Counted from the stretch's first letter, positions 51,308-60,941 are shown. The stretch: DNA of 64,000 bases from UBA4582 sp002389265 (GCA_943788825.1 CALSRT010000003.1:62001-126000); one strand, 5' to 3'. The notes: a model not told the origin generated them from the sequence alone. Translations and numbers: made by a program.

Positions 51308-52394
51308 CGGTATCTGAGCTCAAGGCACTCAGCAAGTCGGCTTGATACTCTTGTACCAATTGGTCGAGGATCGGTGACAAATCGCCTGCCATGGTTTGTG
51401 CCAAACGATGTAACGTCAGGTTGATGCGATGATCCGTGACGCGACTATCGGGAAAGTTATAGGTCCGAATTTTTTCTGACCGATCGCCGCTGCCCACTAG
51501 GTTGCGGCGGGTAGCGGCCTGCGCATCGTCTTGCGCCTGTTGGGCTTGGGTCATGATCTTGGCTTGTAACAGGCTCATGGCGCGCGCCTTGTTTTTGTGT
51601 TGCGAGCGTTCGTCCTGACACTCGACGACAATCCCGGTGGGGATGTGGGTCAACCGCACCGCTGAATCCGTCTTGTTAATATGCTGACCGCCGGCTCCGG
51701 ATGCGCGGTAGGTATCGACCCGCAAGTCACTCTTGGAAATTTCAATTTCATCCAGTGCCTCGACCTCCGGCATCACCGCAACCGTGCAAGCCGAGGTATG
51801 GATTCGGCCCTGCGATTCTGTCTGAGGCACGCGTTGCACTCGATGGGTGCCAGACTCAAATTTGAGCAGACCATAGACATTTTTGCCCTCGATTCGGCTG
51901 ATGATTTCTTTATAGCCACCGTGATCGCCACTGCGTTCGTTGAGAATCTCGAGTTTCCAATTTTGGTTCTCGGCGAACCGTTGGTACATGCGCAGCAGAT
52001 CACCGGCGAATATCGCAGCTTCATCACCACCGGTACCGGCGCGGATCTCTAAAAAGATATTATGCGAATCATTCGGGTCTTGCGGCAGTAGCAGTCGCTG
52101 CAGTTCCGAGTCGAGGGTCGTGATATCTGCCTCGAGCTTCTGTAACTCGTCGTCTGCCATCGCACGTATTTCAGGATCGCTGTCGCTGGCCATCAGTCGC
52201 GCCTCTGCCAGCTCGGCATCAGTTTGTTCGTAACGGCGATAACAAAGCACGACAGGCTCAATTTCCGCATATTCTTTCGAATAGCCTCTGTACAAATTCT
52301 GGTCGGCAATGGTCTCGCTGTCGCTGAGTAGCGCCGCTAGGTCATCATAGCGTTCGAGCAGCTGGTCGAGTTTAACTTTGAGTGATGCTTTCAT
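51300..52394 (-). CDS. prfA: Peptide chain release factor 1
   Basis: RF1 (364 residues) ends translation at UAA and UAG. The GGQ motif is at 235-237, with Gln237 the PrmC target. The anticodon-like PxT motif is P190-Q191-T192, with glutamine in the middle where E. coli has alanine. ESQGRIHTSACTVAVMPE follows. ATG at 52394. It lies 3 bases from hemA and overlaps prmC. Confidence 0.97.
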   Translation of the reverse strand: MKASLKVKLDQLLERYDDLAALLSDSETIADQNLYRGYSKEYAEIEPVVLCYRRYEQTDAELAEARLMASDSDPEIRAMADDELQKLEADITTLDSELQRLLLPQDPNDSHNIFLEIRAGTGGDEAAIFAGDLLRMYQRFAENQNWKLEILNERSGDHGGYKEIISRIEGKNVYGLLKFESGTHRVQRVPQTESQGRIHTSACTVAVMPEVEALDEIEISKSDLRVDTYRASGAGGQHINKTDSAVRLTHIPTGIVVECQDERSQHKNKARAMSLLQAKIMTQAQQAQDDAQAATRRNLVGSGDRSEKIRTYNFPDSRVTDHRINLTLHRLAQTMAGDLSPILDQLVQEYQADLLSALSSDTDD

Positions 52395-52397
52395 GGT

Positions 52398-53672
52398 TTA
52401 GGTGTCCAGGCTCTGATCGTCGTCGCCAAGTTGAAACAAGTCTTCAACGGCCGTGAGCATATCTTCCCGCCCCTCGGCACTCGCCTGTTTGAGTTGAATG
52501 CTAGGTGTATGAATGATTTTGTTGGTCAGCTGATTCGCGAGGCTGGTCAATACGTCAGCGGGCGCATCGCCCTTGTTGAGGCGCTGCAATGCCTTACTTA
52601 ATTCGACGGACTTGATGTTTTCATGCCGTTGACGAAAGCGTTTGAGCATATCGACGGCTTGGCGTGATTTGTGCTGGTGCTGAAAATCTTTGACCGCTTG
52701 TTCAATAATGGCCTCGGCTTCAAGTGCCGCTTCCTGACGACTGCTCAGATTCGCAGAAATAATTTTTTGCAAGTCGTCGACACTGTACAAATAGATATCG
52801 CTGAGTTCGTCGACTTCTGGTTCGATATCCCGAGGAACAGCCAGATCTACCATGAAGATGGGTTTATGGCGACGGGATTTCAGCGCGTTCTCAACCGTGG
52901 ATTTCACCAGCACCGGGGTTTCACTGGCCGTTGCGGAAATCACAATATCCGCGTGAGCCAACTGCGCAGGAATGTCGGTCAAGTCGGTGGCGGTGGCTGA
53001 TAGCTCCGTTGCTAATTGTTGAGCATTGGGCAGTGTTCGGTTGGCGATGACGAGTTTTTTGACGCCGGCATTTTTCAGATGCCTGGCCACCAAACCAATG
53101 GTTTCGCCAGCCCCGATCAGCAAGGCGTTACAGTCGGCAATGTCAGCGAACAGCTGTGCGGCCAAGACCACCGAAGTGGATGCAACAGAGGTCGGGTTTT
53201 GGCCGATAGCCGTGGTTGATCGAATATGCTTGGCTACATGGTAGGTGTTCTGGCATAACCGGTTGAGTTCAGCGCCCATGACCTGATGGTCCTGTGCATG
53301 ATTGAAACAGTCTTTCATTTGCCCCAAAATCTGTGGTTCACCCAAAATCATAGAGTCAAGGCCGGCGGCGACTCGCATGATATGTTTGATCGAGCTGTGC
53401 CCCCAATAGGTGTAAATACTGTCCTTCAACATTTCAGCTGGCAGTTGGTGGTAGTCAGCAAGCCAATGGATGATGGTCTCAGGCGCGTTGTAGGCGTGAA
53501 CGGCATAAATTTCAGTGCGATTACAGGTCGACAAGATGGCAAGCTCCTGCAATCCGGCACGGGCTTTCAGCGCGGTCAGGGCATGTGCCAGTTGGCTCGA
53601 GGTGAATGCAATCTTCTCGCGCAGGGCGATCGGCGCGGTGTGATGATTGATTCCGACAATCAATAAATCCAT
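52398..53672 (-). CDS. hemA: Glutamyl-tRNA reductase
   Basis: HemA (424 residues) converts glutamyl-tRNA to glutamate semialdehyde, the first committed step of tetrapyrrole synthesis. The catalytic cysteine is C50 in LSTCNRTE, the same number as in E. coli. A NADPH-binding domain (LLIGAGETIGLVA) and a C-terminal helical dimerisation domain follow. It heads hemA-prfA-prmC-moeB and is divergent from the TPR lipoprotein gene. Confidence 0.97.
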   Translation of the reverse strand: MDLLIVGINHHTAPIALREKIAFTSSQLAHALTALKARAGLQELAILSTCNRTEIYAVHAYNAPETIIHWLADYHQLPAEMLKDSIYTYWGHSSIKHIMRVAAGLDSMILGEPQILGQMKDCFNHAQDHQVMGAELNRLCQNTYHVAKHIRSTTAIGQNPTSVASTSVVLAAQLFADIADCNALLIGAGETIGLVARHLKNAGVKKLVIANRTLPNAQQLATELSATATDLTDIPAQLAHADIVISATASETPVLVKSTVENALKSRRHKPIFMVDLAVPRDIEPEVDELSDIYLYSVDDLQKIISANLSSRQEAALEAEAIIEQAVKDFQHQHKSRQAVDMLKRFRQRHENIKSVELSKALQRLNKGDAPADVLTSLANQLTNKIIHTPSIQLKQASAEGREDMLTAVEDLFQLGDDDQSLDT

Positions 53673-54004
53673 GGGTGTTTAGCCAGTGTCCTGTCATCTT
53701 GGCGTGGTCAAGGTCGTTGAAGCACCGCTGCCCGCCAGTTGCGCGCGGATCCGGTATTCCGGGAAAAGAAAAATGAACCCCGACACGCTGTTTACGTACT
53801 AATTAATCTGTCAAAGTGTCTAACAATTGCTTCGGTCGTCAATGCATCACACCGACAATGCAAAGCCTAGGTGATGCTGAATGACCTATTGTACGTTGGT
53901 TACGGTATTGAATATAGGCATTGTCGCGATGTCGACCAGTCAATTGTGCTGCTGCCGTAGGCTGTCGTACCCATGTAGAGCCATAATTATTGGATAAAAC
54001 TATT
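53673..54004. other. Divergent gap between hemA and the TPR lipoprotein gene
   Basis: About 330 bases with no gene I can support. It should hold promoters for both divergent units. On the minus strand TTGACA lies at 53809-53814, but no good -10 stands 16-18 bases beyond it. On the plus strand TTGTAC with TATAGG downstream near 53890-53920 is only a weak match. No operator or riboswitch was recognised. Confidence 0.4.
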
Positions 54005-55777
54005 GTGAATAGCTTCTTACAGGCCTCCAAACTACCGTCGCTCAGATTGTTGATGGTGTTCTTGACGGCGCTACTGGCCGGCTGTGTGAGCTCGCCGCGG
54101 GAGGCGAGTGAGGTACAGGGTGCGGAATCCGTGCCCCCGGCACTGAGTCTTAGCAAACCAGCTGTCGAGCAAGCGCCGCTAGAGTATCCGGTGGCCGCCT
54201 TTCCTCAGGACTCGCTGTATCAGTTGCTGGTCGCGGAAGTGGCGGGGTATCGCGGTGATTTCGCCACAGCGATGGAAAAGTATCTGGAGATGGCGGTTGA
54301 AACTCGTGATCCGGGTGTCGCAAGCCGCGCCACCCGTCTGGCGGTCTACCTCCAAGACGACGCTGCGGCGCTGGCTGCTGCCCGAATTTGGGTTGAGGTT
54401 GAGCCCGACAGTCTGGATGCGCAGCGGCAAGCGGCCAGCCAGCTCATCCGGGTTGGTGATCTGGAGCAGGCCATTGTGCACATGGCTGCGATTCGTGCCC
54501 TTGGCGGGGTCGCGAATTTTGATGTTTTTGCTTATCACTCTGCCGAGCTAGACCAGTCAGCGCGAGATGGACTGCTCGCTGCCGTCGATCGGATGCTACA
54601 GGACTATCCTGCCGACTCGCAGTTACTGTTTTCCCAAGCGGTTTTGCTGGAGCAGAACGGTCGCTTTGCTGAGGCCCTAGAGATTACCGACCGACTGCTG
54701 CTCAGTGAGTCCAACGTCAACATTGTGATTCTCAAGGTCAATATCCTCAAGAACAGCGATCGGGTGCCCCAAGCCTTGCGTTTTTTGGCGGCTCGGCTGG
54801 ACTCTCAGGAAGACAATCGGCGCACGCGCCTGATATACGCCCGCTTGTTGTTCGAATCAGATCGCCTGGAGGACGCGCGGCAACAATATGAATTGGTTCT
54901 GAAACAGACGCCAAAAGACGGAGACATCTTGCTTGCGCTGGCTTTGATAGCCCTTGAGCAGGACCATTTCCGTGTTGCGCAAGAATACCTGATGCAAATG
55001 TTGCGCTGGGATCAGCGCGTCGGTGAGGCGCATTTTTACCTTGGCAATGTTGCCGAGCAAGAAAATGACTGGGTGACTGCCTTGCGTGAATACAAGCTGG
55101 CAGGTGGAGGGTATGAATACCTGCCGGCCCAGGCGCGAATAGCGAGCATTTTGATTGATCAGCAACGAACTTCAGAGGCATTGAAGCACCTGGCTAAGCA
55201 GAGGCGTGATCACCCCGAGCATTTTCAGCCACTGATTATGATCGAGGTCCAATTGCTGGGCGAGTATGGATTGGGCGATGAGCTGTTTGCTCTGTTGGAT
55301 CATATTATTGCGCAAGACCCTGACAACATTGAGCTGTTGTACTATCGGGCCATGGCCGGTGAGCGTTTCGACCGGCTGGATATTCTGGAGCGTGACCTGC
55401 TGCGGGTGCTGGCCTTGGACCCGGAAAATGCCGATGCGATGAACGCGCTGGGTTATAGTCTGGCAGATCAAACCGACCGTTATGCTGAGGCGTTGGCACT
55501 GATTCAGCGCGCATTGCAGATTAAACCGCAGGAGGCTGCCTTTATCGACAGCCTGGGATGGGTGCAGTACCGTTTGCAGAATTATGAAGAGGCGGTGATC
55601 CTGTTACGCCGAGCCTTAGCGTTATTTGAAAATGACGAGGTGGCGGCGCATTTAGGTGAAGTGTTATGGATGCTGGGAGAGCAGGCTGAGGCGCTGGAGA
55701 TATGGAATAAGGCCCTTGAACTGGTGCCTGACAGTGGACCCTTGAATCAGGTGATAGAGCGATTTACCCAACCGTGA
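54005..55777 (+). CDS. TPR-repeat lipoprotein upstream of lolB
   Basis: A protein of about 590 residues made largely of tetratricopeptide repeats. The lipobox LLAGC places the lipidated cysteine at C27 when started from GTG 54005; TTG 53990 would add 5 residues. Repeats of about 34 residues run from roughly 65 to the end, clearest in EYLMQMLRWDQRVGEAHFYL and in PENADAMNALGYSLADQTD. TPR proteins usually scaffold other proteins. A homologous gene sits here in Pseudomonas. It overlaps lolB by 4 bases, which suggests an outer-membrane role (inference). Confidence 0.9.
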   Translation: MNSFLQASKLPSLRLLMVFLTALLAGCVSSPREASEVQGAESVPPALSLSKPAVEQAPLEYPVAAFPQDSLYQLLVAEVAGYRGDFATAMEKYLEMAVETRDPGVASRATRLAVYLQDDAAALAAARIWVEVEPDSLDAQRQAASQLIRVGDLEQAIVHMAAIRALGGVANFDVFAYHSAELDQSARDGLLAAVDRMLQDYPADSQLLFSQAVLLEQNGRFAEALEITDRLLLSESNVNIVILKVNILKNSDRVPQALRFLAARLDSQEDNRRTRLIYARLLFESDRLEDARQQYELVLKQTPKDGDILLALALIALEQDHFRVAQEYLMQMLRWDQRVGEAHFYLGNVAEQENDWVTALREYKLAGGGYEYLPAQARIASILIDQQRTSEALKHLAKQRRDHPEHFQPLIMIEVQLLGEYGLGDELFALLDHIIAQDPDNIELLYYRAMAGERFDRLDILERDLLRVLALDPENADAMNALGYSLADQTDRYAEALALIQRALQIKPQEAAFIDSLGWVQYRLQNYEEAVILLRRALALFENDEVAAHLGEVLWMLGEQAEALEIWNKALELVPDSGPLNQVIERFTQP

Positions 55778-56319
55778 AATTGATGCCCCGCCATTGGTCT
55801 GTTATCTGCTGCTTGGCTCTGGGTCTACTGCTGCTCAGCGGCTGTGCAACTCGCGCCGTACCCCTAGGCTCGTTGGCGGCAGCCTCGAACTGGTCGCTCG
55901 ATGGCAAGCTGGGCATCGCCTCTGCTGGCCATAGCGGCAATCTCAGTATTTTCTGGGTACAAGAGTCTGATCGATACACGATTAGCCTGTATGGCCCGCT
56001 GGGGATTACCGTGGGTCATATCTCAGGCTCGATGGAAGGCGCCACGCTGGATCTTGGAGATGGCAATCCCCAGCAGGCGAACAGCCCGGAAGCGCTGGCA
56101 CTAGCTGCCCTCGGCTATGCTTTGCCGGTATCACCCATGCGCTATTGGGTGCGCGGTATCCCGGCCCCAGGACAGCGATTCAAGACCATTGATGATGGCT
56201 TTCAACAACTCGGCTGGGACGTGCTGATTCGTCGTCAGGGTGTGCTCGGTCCGCAAAAAATACAACTACAGCGTGCAGAAATGAAGCTGCTTCTGGTTGT
56301 CAAAGCGTGGCACTATTGA
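55774..56319 (+). CDS. lolB: Outer-membrane lipoprotein insertion protein LolB
   Basis: LolB (181 residues) receives lipoproteins from LolA and inserts them into the outer membrane. The lipobox LLLSGC gives lipidation at C24. The mature part begins the single beta-barrel fold with NWSLDGKLGIASAGHSGNLS. It overlaps the TPR gene by 4 bases and ispE by 13, so all three are tightly coupled. ATG-type start is at 55774. Confidence 0.94.
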   Translation: MKLMPRHWSVICCLALGLLLLSGCATRAVPLGSLAAASNWSLDGKLGIASAGHSGNLSIFWVQESDRYTISLYGPLGITVGHISGSMEGATLDLGDGNPQQANSPEALALAALGYALPVSPMRYWVRGIPAPGQRFKTIDDGFQQLGWDVLIRRQGVLGPQKIQLQRAEMKLLLVVKAWHY

Positions 56320-57155
56320 AATTTCAATTGCCAGCGCCCTGCAAGTTGAATTTGTGCCTGACTATCACTGGGCGGCGCGCAGATGGTTATCATGAGCTAC
56401 AAACGGCGTTTCAGCTGCTCGATTATGCTGATCAGATCACGTTTGCGAGTGCTGATTCTTTGCAGGTGAGTGCCCTGAGTGGGGTTGCTGCAGAAGATAA
56501 TCTTGTCTATCAAGCGGCTCAAAAACTGGCGGCGCTCACGGGCTGTGCGGCTGGTGCGAACATTCAGCTCTGCAAGCGGGTCCCCAGCGGCGCCGGACTC
56601 GGTGGGGGCAGTTCCGATGCGGCGACGACCCTGGTAGGTTTGAATTTGCTCTGGGGCACAGGTTTGTCGTTAACGGAACTCGCAACATTAGGCCTTGAAT
56701 TGGGTGCCGACGTGCCCGTTTTTGTTCATGGACAGTCCGCTTGGGCAGAAGGCGTGGGCGAGCAGTTGGTGCCGCTTACGCTGCCGCAGCGGTGGTTTGT
56801 GGTGATCCAGCCGGATTGCCAGATCAGTACTCGAGAAATATTTTCACATCCGGATTTGACACGGAACTCAACTCCGATCACAATAGCGCGCTTTTTAGAG
56901 ACAGGCTCATTAAACAACTGCGAAGCAATAGCGCGCATGCTATATCCGCAGGTTGATGAGGCACTGCAGTGGTTAAGCCGCTGGGGTCTTGCTAGAATGA
57001 CCGGGACAGGGTCTTGCGTCTTCATTGACGTAGACACGCAAGCACAGGCTGAAACGATTCAGTCAGCTGTACCGGCGAAATGGACGAGTTTTAGCGCAGT
57101 AGGTGTCAATGACTCCAGTCTGCATCGAGCAATGGCTAGTTTAGGCCCGATGTGA
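56307..57155 (+). CDS. ispE: 4-diphosphocytidyl-2-C-methyl-D-erythritol kinase
   Basis: IspE (282 residues) phosphorylates CDP-methylerythritol in the MEP route to isoprenoids. PAPCKLNLCLTITGRRADGYH is the N-terminal motif and PSGAGLGGGSSDAAT the GHMP ATP loop. The start is GTG at 56307, inside lolB, chosen because it keeps the first strand LLKFQLPAPCKLN. The tRNA-Gln gene follows after 120 bases. Confidence 0.95.
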   Translation: MALLKFQLPAPCKLNLCLTITGRRADGYHELQTAFQLLDYADQITFASADSLQVSALSGVAAEDNLVYQAAQKLAALTGCAAGANIQLCKRVPSGAGLGGGSSDAATTLVGLNLLWGTGLSLTELATLGLELGADVPVFVHGQSAWAEGVGEQLVPLTLPQRWFVVIQPDCQISTREIFSHPDLTRNSTPITIARFLETGSLNNCEAIARMLYPQVDEALQWLSRWGLARMTGTGSCVFIDVDTQAQAETIQSAVPAKWTSFSAVGVNDSSLHRAMASLGPM

Positions 57156-57275
57156 AGTTGACCGAGTCAGGGTTGTTTTTGTAGAGAGTTAGTAGAAAGT
57201 TTGGAAAGAGAGTTCTAGAAGCAAGCAGTATAGTAGATTTAAACGTCTAACTGCTTGTCGCAGAAGCGCAGAGAT

Positions 57276-57351
57276 TGGGGTGTCGCCAAGTTGGTAAGGC
57301 ACAAGGTTTTGATCCTTGCATGCGCAGGTTCGAGTCCTGCCACCCCAGCCA
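57276..57351 (+). tRNA. tRNA-Gln (anticodon TTG)
   Basis: A 76-base cloverleaf with acceptor stem TGGGGTG/CACCCCA, discriminator G and encoded CCA. The anticodon stem CAAGG/CCTTG encloses the loop TTTTGAT; the anticodon TTG is at 57309-57311 and reads CAA and CAG. It lies between ispE and prs, as in Pseudomonas. Confidence 0.96.
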
Positions 57352-57408
57352 TTTTTAACCCGTTTGCTCATCATTGAGAGTGTGACTTTCTCATCTCGGA
57401 TCAATATC

Positions 57409-58377
57409 GTGGCTGAACTGAAGATTTTTACCGGTAATGCTCATCCAGAGTTAGCGCATCGGGTAGTGGACAGACTTCGAATGGAGTTGGGCCGAGCTGA
57501 CGTTGGCCGATTCAGCGATGGTGAAGTGAGTGTCGAGATACACGAAAATGTGCGTGGCAAGGATGTCTTTATCCTGCAACCCACGTGTGCACCGACCAAC
57601 GATAACCTGATGGAACTTATTGTCATGGCCGATTGTTTGCATCGCGCCTCGGCTCATCGCATCACGGCTGTGGTGCCGTATTTCGGGTATGCCAGACAAG
57701 ATCGCCGTTCACGGTCCGCCAGAGTCCCGATCACCGCTAAAGTTGTCGCCGATATGCTCGGTATTGCCGGTATCGACCGCCTGCTGACCATCGATCTGCA
57801 TGCAGACCAGATTCAGGGTTTCTTTGCCATGCCGGTGGATAATATTTATGCCACTCCCGTATTGTTGAGCGACGTCGAGCGCCAGGGCTATGAAAATCTG
57901 GTGATTGTTTCCCCGGATGTCGGTGGTGTCGTTCGAGCGCGGGCCATGGCCAAGCAACTCGATGATGCGGATTTAGCGATTATTGACAAGCGTCGACCGC
58001 GAGCGAATGAGTCGGAAGTAATGCATATTATCGGTGACGTCAGTGGCCGCACCTGCTTGCTGGTTGATGACATGGTTGATACCGCCGGTACCTTATGTGC
58101 GGCCGCCAATGCGCTGAAGGCGAATGGCGCGATCAAGGTTGTGGCCTACTGTACGCACGCCGTGTTATCCGGTAATGCGATCAAGAACATCAGTGCATCG
58201 AGCATGGACGAGTTGATTGTGACGGACACTATCCCGCTGAGCCCAGAGGGCCAAGCGTGCAAGAAAATCAGGCAACTCAGTATTGCCGATGAATTGGCAG
58301 AGTCGATCCGCCGAGTCAGTAACGAAGAGTCTGTGAGTGCGCTCTTCACCAAAAGAATTCAACCCGCGCTCTTCTAG
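57409..58377 (+). CDS. prs: Ribose-phosphate pyrophosphokinase
   Basis: Prs (322 residues) makes PRPP from ribose 5-phosphate and ATP for nucleotide, histidine and NAD synthesis. VPYFGYARQDRRSRSARVPI and the PRPP loop LVDDMVDTAGTL are intact. I start at GTG 57409 (MAELKIFTGNAHPEL); the frame opens at 57316 but that part overlaps tRNA-Gln. The tRNA end lies 57 bases upstream, so the two may share a transcript. Confidence 0.96.
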   Translation: MAELKIFTGNAHPELAHRVVDRLRMELGRADVGRFSDGEVSVEIHENVRGKDVFILQPTCAPTNDNLMELIVMADCLHRASAHRITAVVPYFGYARQDRRSRSARVPITAKVVADMLGIAGIDRLLTIDLHADQIQGFFAMPVDNIYATPVLLSDVERQGYENLVIVSPDVGGVVRARAMAKQLDDADLAIIDKRRPRANESEVMHIIGDVSGRTCLLVDDMVDTAGTLCAAANALKANGAIKVVAYCTHAVLSGNAIKNISASSMDELIVTDTIPLSPEGQACKKIRQLSIADELAESIRRVSNEESVSALFTKRIQPALF

Positions 58378-58389
58378 ATTCTAGCTGGA

Positions 58390-58417
58390 TTGATTGAGAG
58401 TGTAGGATGTTTAATAC
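58390..58417 (+). promoter_or_regulatory. Possible rplY promoter
   Basis: TTGATT (58390-58395), a 16-base spacer and TAATAC (58412-58417) form a plausible sigma-70 promoter starting 13 bases after the prs stop and 75 bases before rplY. The match is moderate, and read-through from prs is also possible. Confidence 0.35.
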
Positions 58418-58491
58418 CCAATAATGGGCAATAGGAAACGTCAGGTCTTACGGTCGCGGTAATATCTGGCGTGGATTTTAGGAGAACTAAA

Positions 58492-59148
58492 ATGGCACAA
58501 GAATTTGAATTGAATGTTGAACCGCGAGCTGACTTGGGGAAAGGTGCGAGCCGCCGCCTGCGTCGCTTGAACGATCTGGTACCAGCTATCATTTATGGTG
58601 GTGGTGAAGAACCCGTTACAATCACATTGTCACATAAGGAGATTCACCGAGCCTGTGAAAATGAAGCGTTTTTTGCGCACATCATCAAGCTGAAGAGAAC
58701 TGATGGTGGTTTGGATAACGCCATTATCAAGGCGCTACAACGTCATCCATCGAAGGACCGCATTATGCATGCGGATTTTCTTCGCGTGCAGATGGACCAT
58801 GAAATCACTGTAGAAATTCCGTTCCACTTCCTGAACGAAGACACAGCTATCGGTGTCAAGCAGGATGGCGGTATGGTTTCTCATAACATGTCCTCCGTCA
58901 CTATCACTTGTTTGCCTGCGGACCTGCCTGAATTCCTCGAAGTAGATGTGCAGAACTTGGGCCTTGGTGATTCGATCCATATGAATGAGATCGTTCTTCC
59001 TAAGGGTGTCACCATTCCTGAGCTTGCTTTGGGTGATGATCACAATCAGGTTGTTGTTTCTATCAACGCATCTCGTGCGACGATTGAAGCTGAAGCTCCT
59101 GCTGAAGAAAGTGATGACGGCGCTGCAAAAGACAGTACTGAAGACTAA
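58492..59148 (+). CDS. rplY: 50S ribosomal protein L25/TL5 (Ctc form)
   Basis: L25 binds 5S rRNA. This is the two-domain Ctc form (218 residues), with the L25 domain at 1-95 and the TL5-type domain after it, unlike the 94-residue E. coli L25. I start at ATG 58492 after TAGGAGAAC, giving MAQEFELNVEPRADLGKGAS; the frame opens seven codons earlier. The C-terminus is acidic (EAPAEESDDGAAKD). pth follows 24 bases later. Confidence 0.95.
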   Translation: MAQEFELNVEPRADLGKGASRRLRRLNDLVPAIIYGGGEEPVTITLSHKEIHRACENEAFFAHIIKLKRTDGGLDNAIIKALQRHPSKDRIMHADFLRVQMDHEITVEIPFHFLNEDTAIGVKQDGGMVSHNMSSVTITCLPADLPEFLEVDVQNLGLGDSIHMNEIVLPKGVTIPELALGDDHNQVVVSINASRATIEAEAPAEESDDGAAKDSTED

Positions 59149-59172
59149 CGATCGAGCTACCGGGCTAATTCA

Positions 59173-59763
59173 ATGAGCACACCACTTCGTCTCATTGTTG
59201 GGGTTGGCAATCCGGGAGAGCAGTACGCGCGAACCAGACACAATGCCGGTGTTTGGTTCGTTTCTCGATTTGCAGAGCAACAGGGCGCACAGTTCAAAAA
59301 CGAGAAGAAATTTTTCGGCCACGTTGCGACCATCAATTATCAACAAAACGAACTTCGCCTGCTGATTCCTAAGACTTTTATGAATGAGAGTGGCAAAGCT
59401 GTGGGCGCGATTGCGAATTTTTATAAGATTAATCCACAGGATATTCTGGTAGCCCATGATGAATTGGATCTTCCGTCAGGAAGCATTCGCTTCAAGCAGG
59501 GCGGTGGGCTCGCGGGTCATAACGGTTTACGAGACATCACTCGAGCGCTGGGTGGCAGTCAGGATTTCAACCGGTTACGTATAGGTGTTGGCCATCCAGG
59601 GACTAAGACAGACGTCATTGGCCATGTGTTGAGTACCGTCAGTCCTACCGATGAAAAACTGATTCAGCGGTGTATTGACGAGGCCCTGGCGCTCATGCCC
59701 TTGGCGGCTCAAGGTGAATGGGAACAGGCCATGAATGCCTTGAATGGTTTTAACGCCAGCTAG
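59173..59763 (+). CDS. pth: Peptidyl-tRNA hydrolase
   Basis: Pth (196 residues) frees tRNA from peptides lost during abortive translation. IVGVGNPGEQYARTRHNAG holds the catalytic His23 and Asn24 region; KTFMNESGKAVG and the HDELDLPSG segment follow. The rplY-pth-ychF order is standard. ATG at 59173. Confidence 0.97.
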   Translation: MSTPLRLIVGVGNPGEQYARTRHNAGVWFVSRFAEQQGAQFKNEKKFFGHVATINYQQNELRLLIPKTFMNESGKAVGAIANFYKINPQDILVAHDELDLPSGSIRFKQGGGLAGHNGLRDITRALGGSQDFNRLRIGVGHPGTKTDVIGHVLSTVSPTDEKLIQRCIDEALALMPLAAQGEWEQAMNALNGFNAS

Positions 59764-59849
59764 GCGACCGCGTACCTGACAAGTTTGAAATAGCAGCTGG
59801 CGGGTTTCTGGCGCCAGCAAAGATTCGATTCACCTAAAGGAAATTATCC

Positions 59850-60941
59850 ATGGGCTTTAATTGTGGCATCGTTGGCCTCCCCAATGTCGGTAAATCGACG
59901 CTTTTCAATGCTCTGACCAAGGCCAGTGTTGGTGCGGAAAATTTCCCGTTCTGTACCATTGAGCCGAACTCCGGGGTCGTTGCCATGCCTGATCCGCGGC
60001 TCAACAAGCTCGCCGAGATCGTCGATCCGCAACGGATCGTGCCTGCCAGCATGGAGTTTGTTGATATTGCCGGCCTGGTGGCAGGTGCCTCGAAAGGTGA
60101 AGGCCTGGGTAATAAGTTTCTGGCGAACATTCGCGAGACCGATGCTATCGCCCATGTCGTGCGCTGCTTCGAAGATGAGAACGTAACCCACGTTTCTGAC
60201 AGCGTCGATCCGGCCCGTGACATTGAAGTGATCAACACGGAGTTGCAATTGGCTGACCTCGACTCGGTGGAAAAGGGTATTCTTCGCTTCAGCAAGACCA
60301 TCAAGAGCGGCGACAAAGAAGCCATTGCGCGGGTTGCGTTTCTAGAGCGGCTGCAAGCCCATATCAATCTGGGCAATCCGTCGCGAACCTTTGCGTTCAC
60401 CGATGATGAACGAGCCCTCGTGCGAGAGCTGCATCTGCTTACAATGAAGCCTGTGCTGTATATCGCCAACGTTGATGAAGAAGGTTTTGAGAATAATCCA
60501 TTGCTGGATACAGTGATGCAGATCGCGGCAACGGAAGGCGCGGAAGTCGTCGCTATCTGTAATAAGCTGGAAGCTGAAATTGCTGAGCTTGAAGACGCAG
60601 AGAAAGCCGAGTTCCTCACTGAGATGGGTATGCAGGAGCCGGGGCTTGATCGCGTGATCCGGGCCGGTTACCGGTTGTTGGGTCTGCAGACCTATTTCAC
60701 CGCTGGCGTCAAAGAAGTTCGTGCCTGGACCGTGCGCCAAGGCGCGACTGCGCCACAAGCAGCTGCCGTTATCCATACCGACTTCGAGAAAGGCTTCATT
60801 CGAGCCGAAGTCACGGCCTATGAAGACTTTGTGGCGTTCAAGGGTGAGAGCGGCGCCAAGGAAGCTGGCAAATGGCGTCTGGAAGGCAAGGAATATCTGG
60901 TGCAGGACGGCGATGTTGTCCATTTTCGGTTCAATGTTTAG
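59850..60941 (+). CDS. ychF: Redox-sensitive ribosome-binding ATPase YchF
   Basis: YchF (363 residues) is an Obg-family ATPase that binds ribosomes and affects stress responses. G1 is GLPNVGKST (residues 9-17), and the coiled coil and C-terminal TGS domain (AVIHTDFEKGFIRAEVTAY) follow. The length equals E. coli (363). ATG at 59850 follows AAAGGAAATT. It is the last core gene before the accessory zone. Confidence 0.97.
   Translation: MGFNCGIVGLPNVGKSTLFNALTKASVGAENFPFCTIEPNSGVVAMPDPRLNKLAEIVDPQRIVPASMEFVDIAGLVAGASKGEGLGNKFLANIRETDAIAHVVRCFEDENVTHVSDSVDPARDIEVINTELQLADLDSVEKGILRFSKTIKSGDKEAIARVAFLERLQAHINLGNPSRTFAFTDDERALVRELHLLTMKPVLYIANVDEEGFENNPLLDTVMQIAATEGAEVVAICNKLEAEIAELEDAEKAEFLTEMGMQEPGLDRVIRAGYRLLGLQTYFTAGVKEVRAWTVRQGATAPQAAAVIHTDFEKGFIRAEVTAYEDFVAFKGESGAKEAGKWRLEGKEYLVQDGDVVHFRFNV

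Noticed and set aside
57316..57408. Upstream extension of prs
   Set aside because: It overlaps the 3' half of tRNA-Gln and adds residues that the family does not have.
59834..60619. Minus-strand open frame of 261 codons across ychF
   Set aside because: It mirrors the codon pattern of ychF, is rich in serine and alanine, and has no motifs or ribosome binding site.
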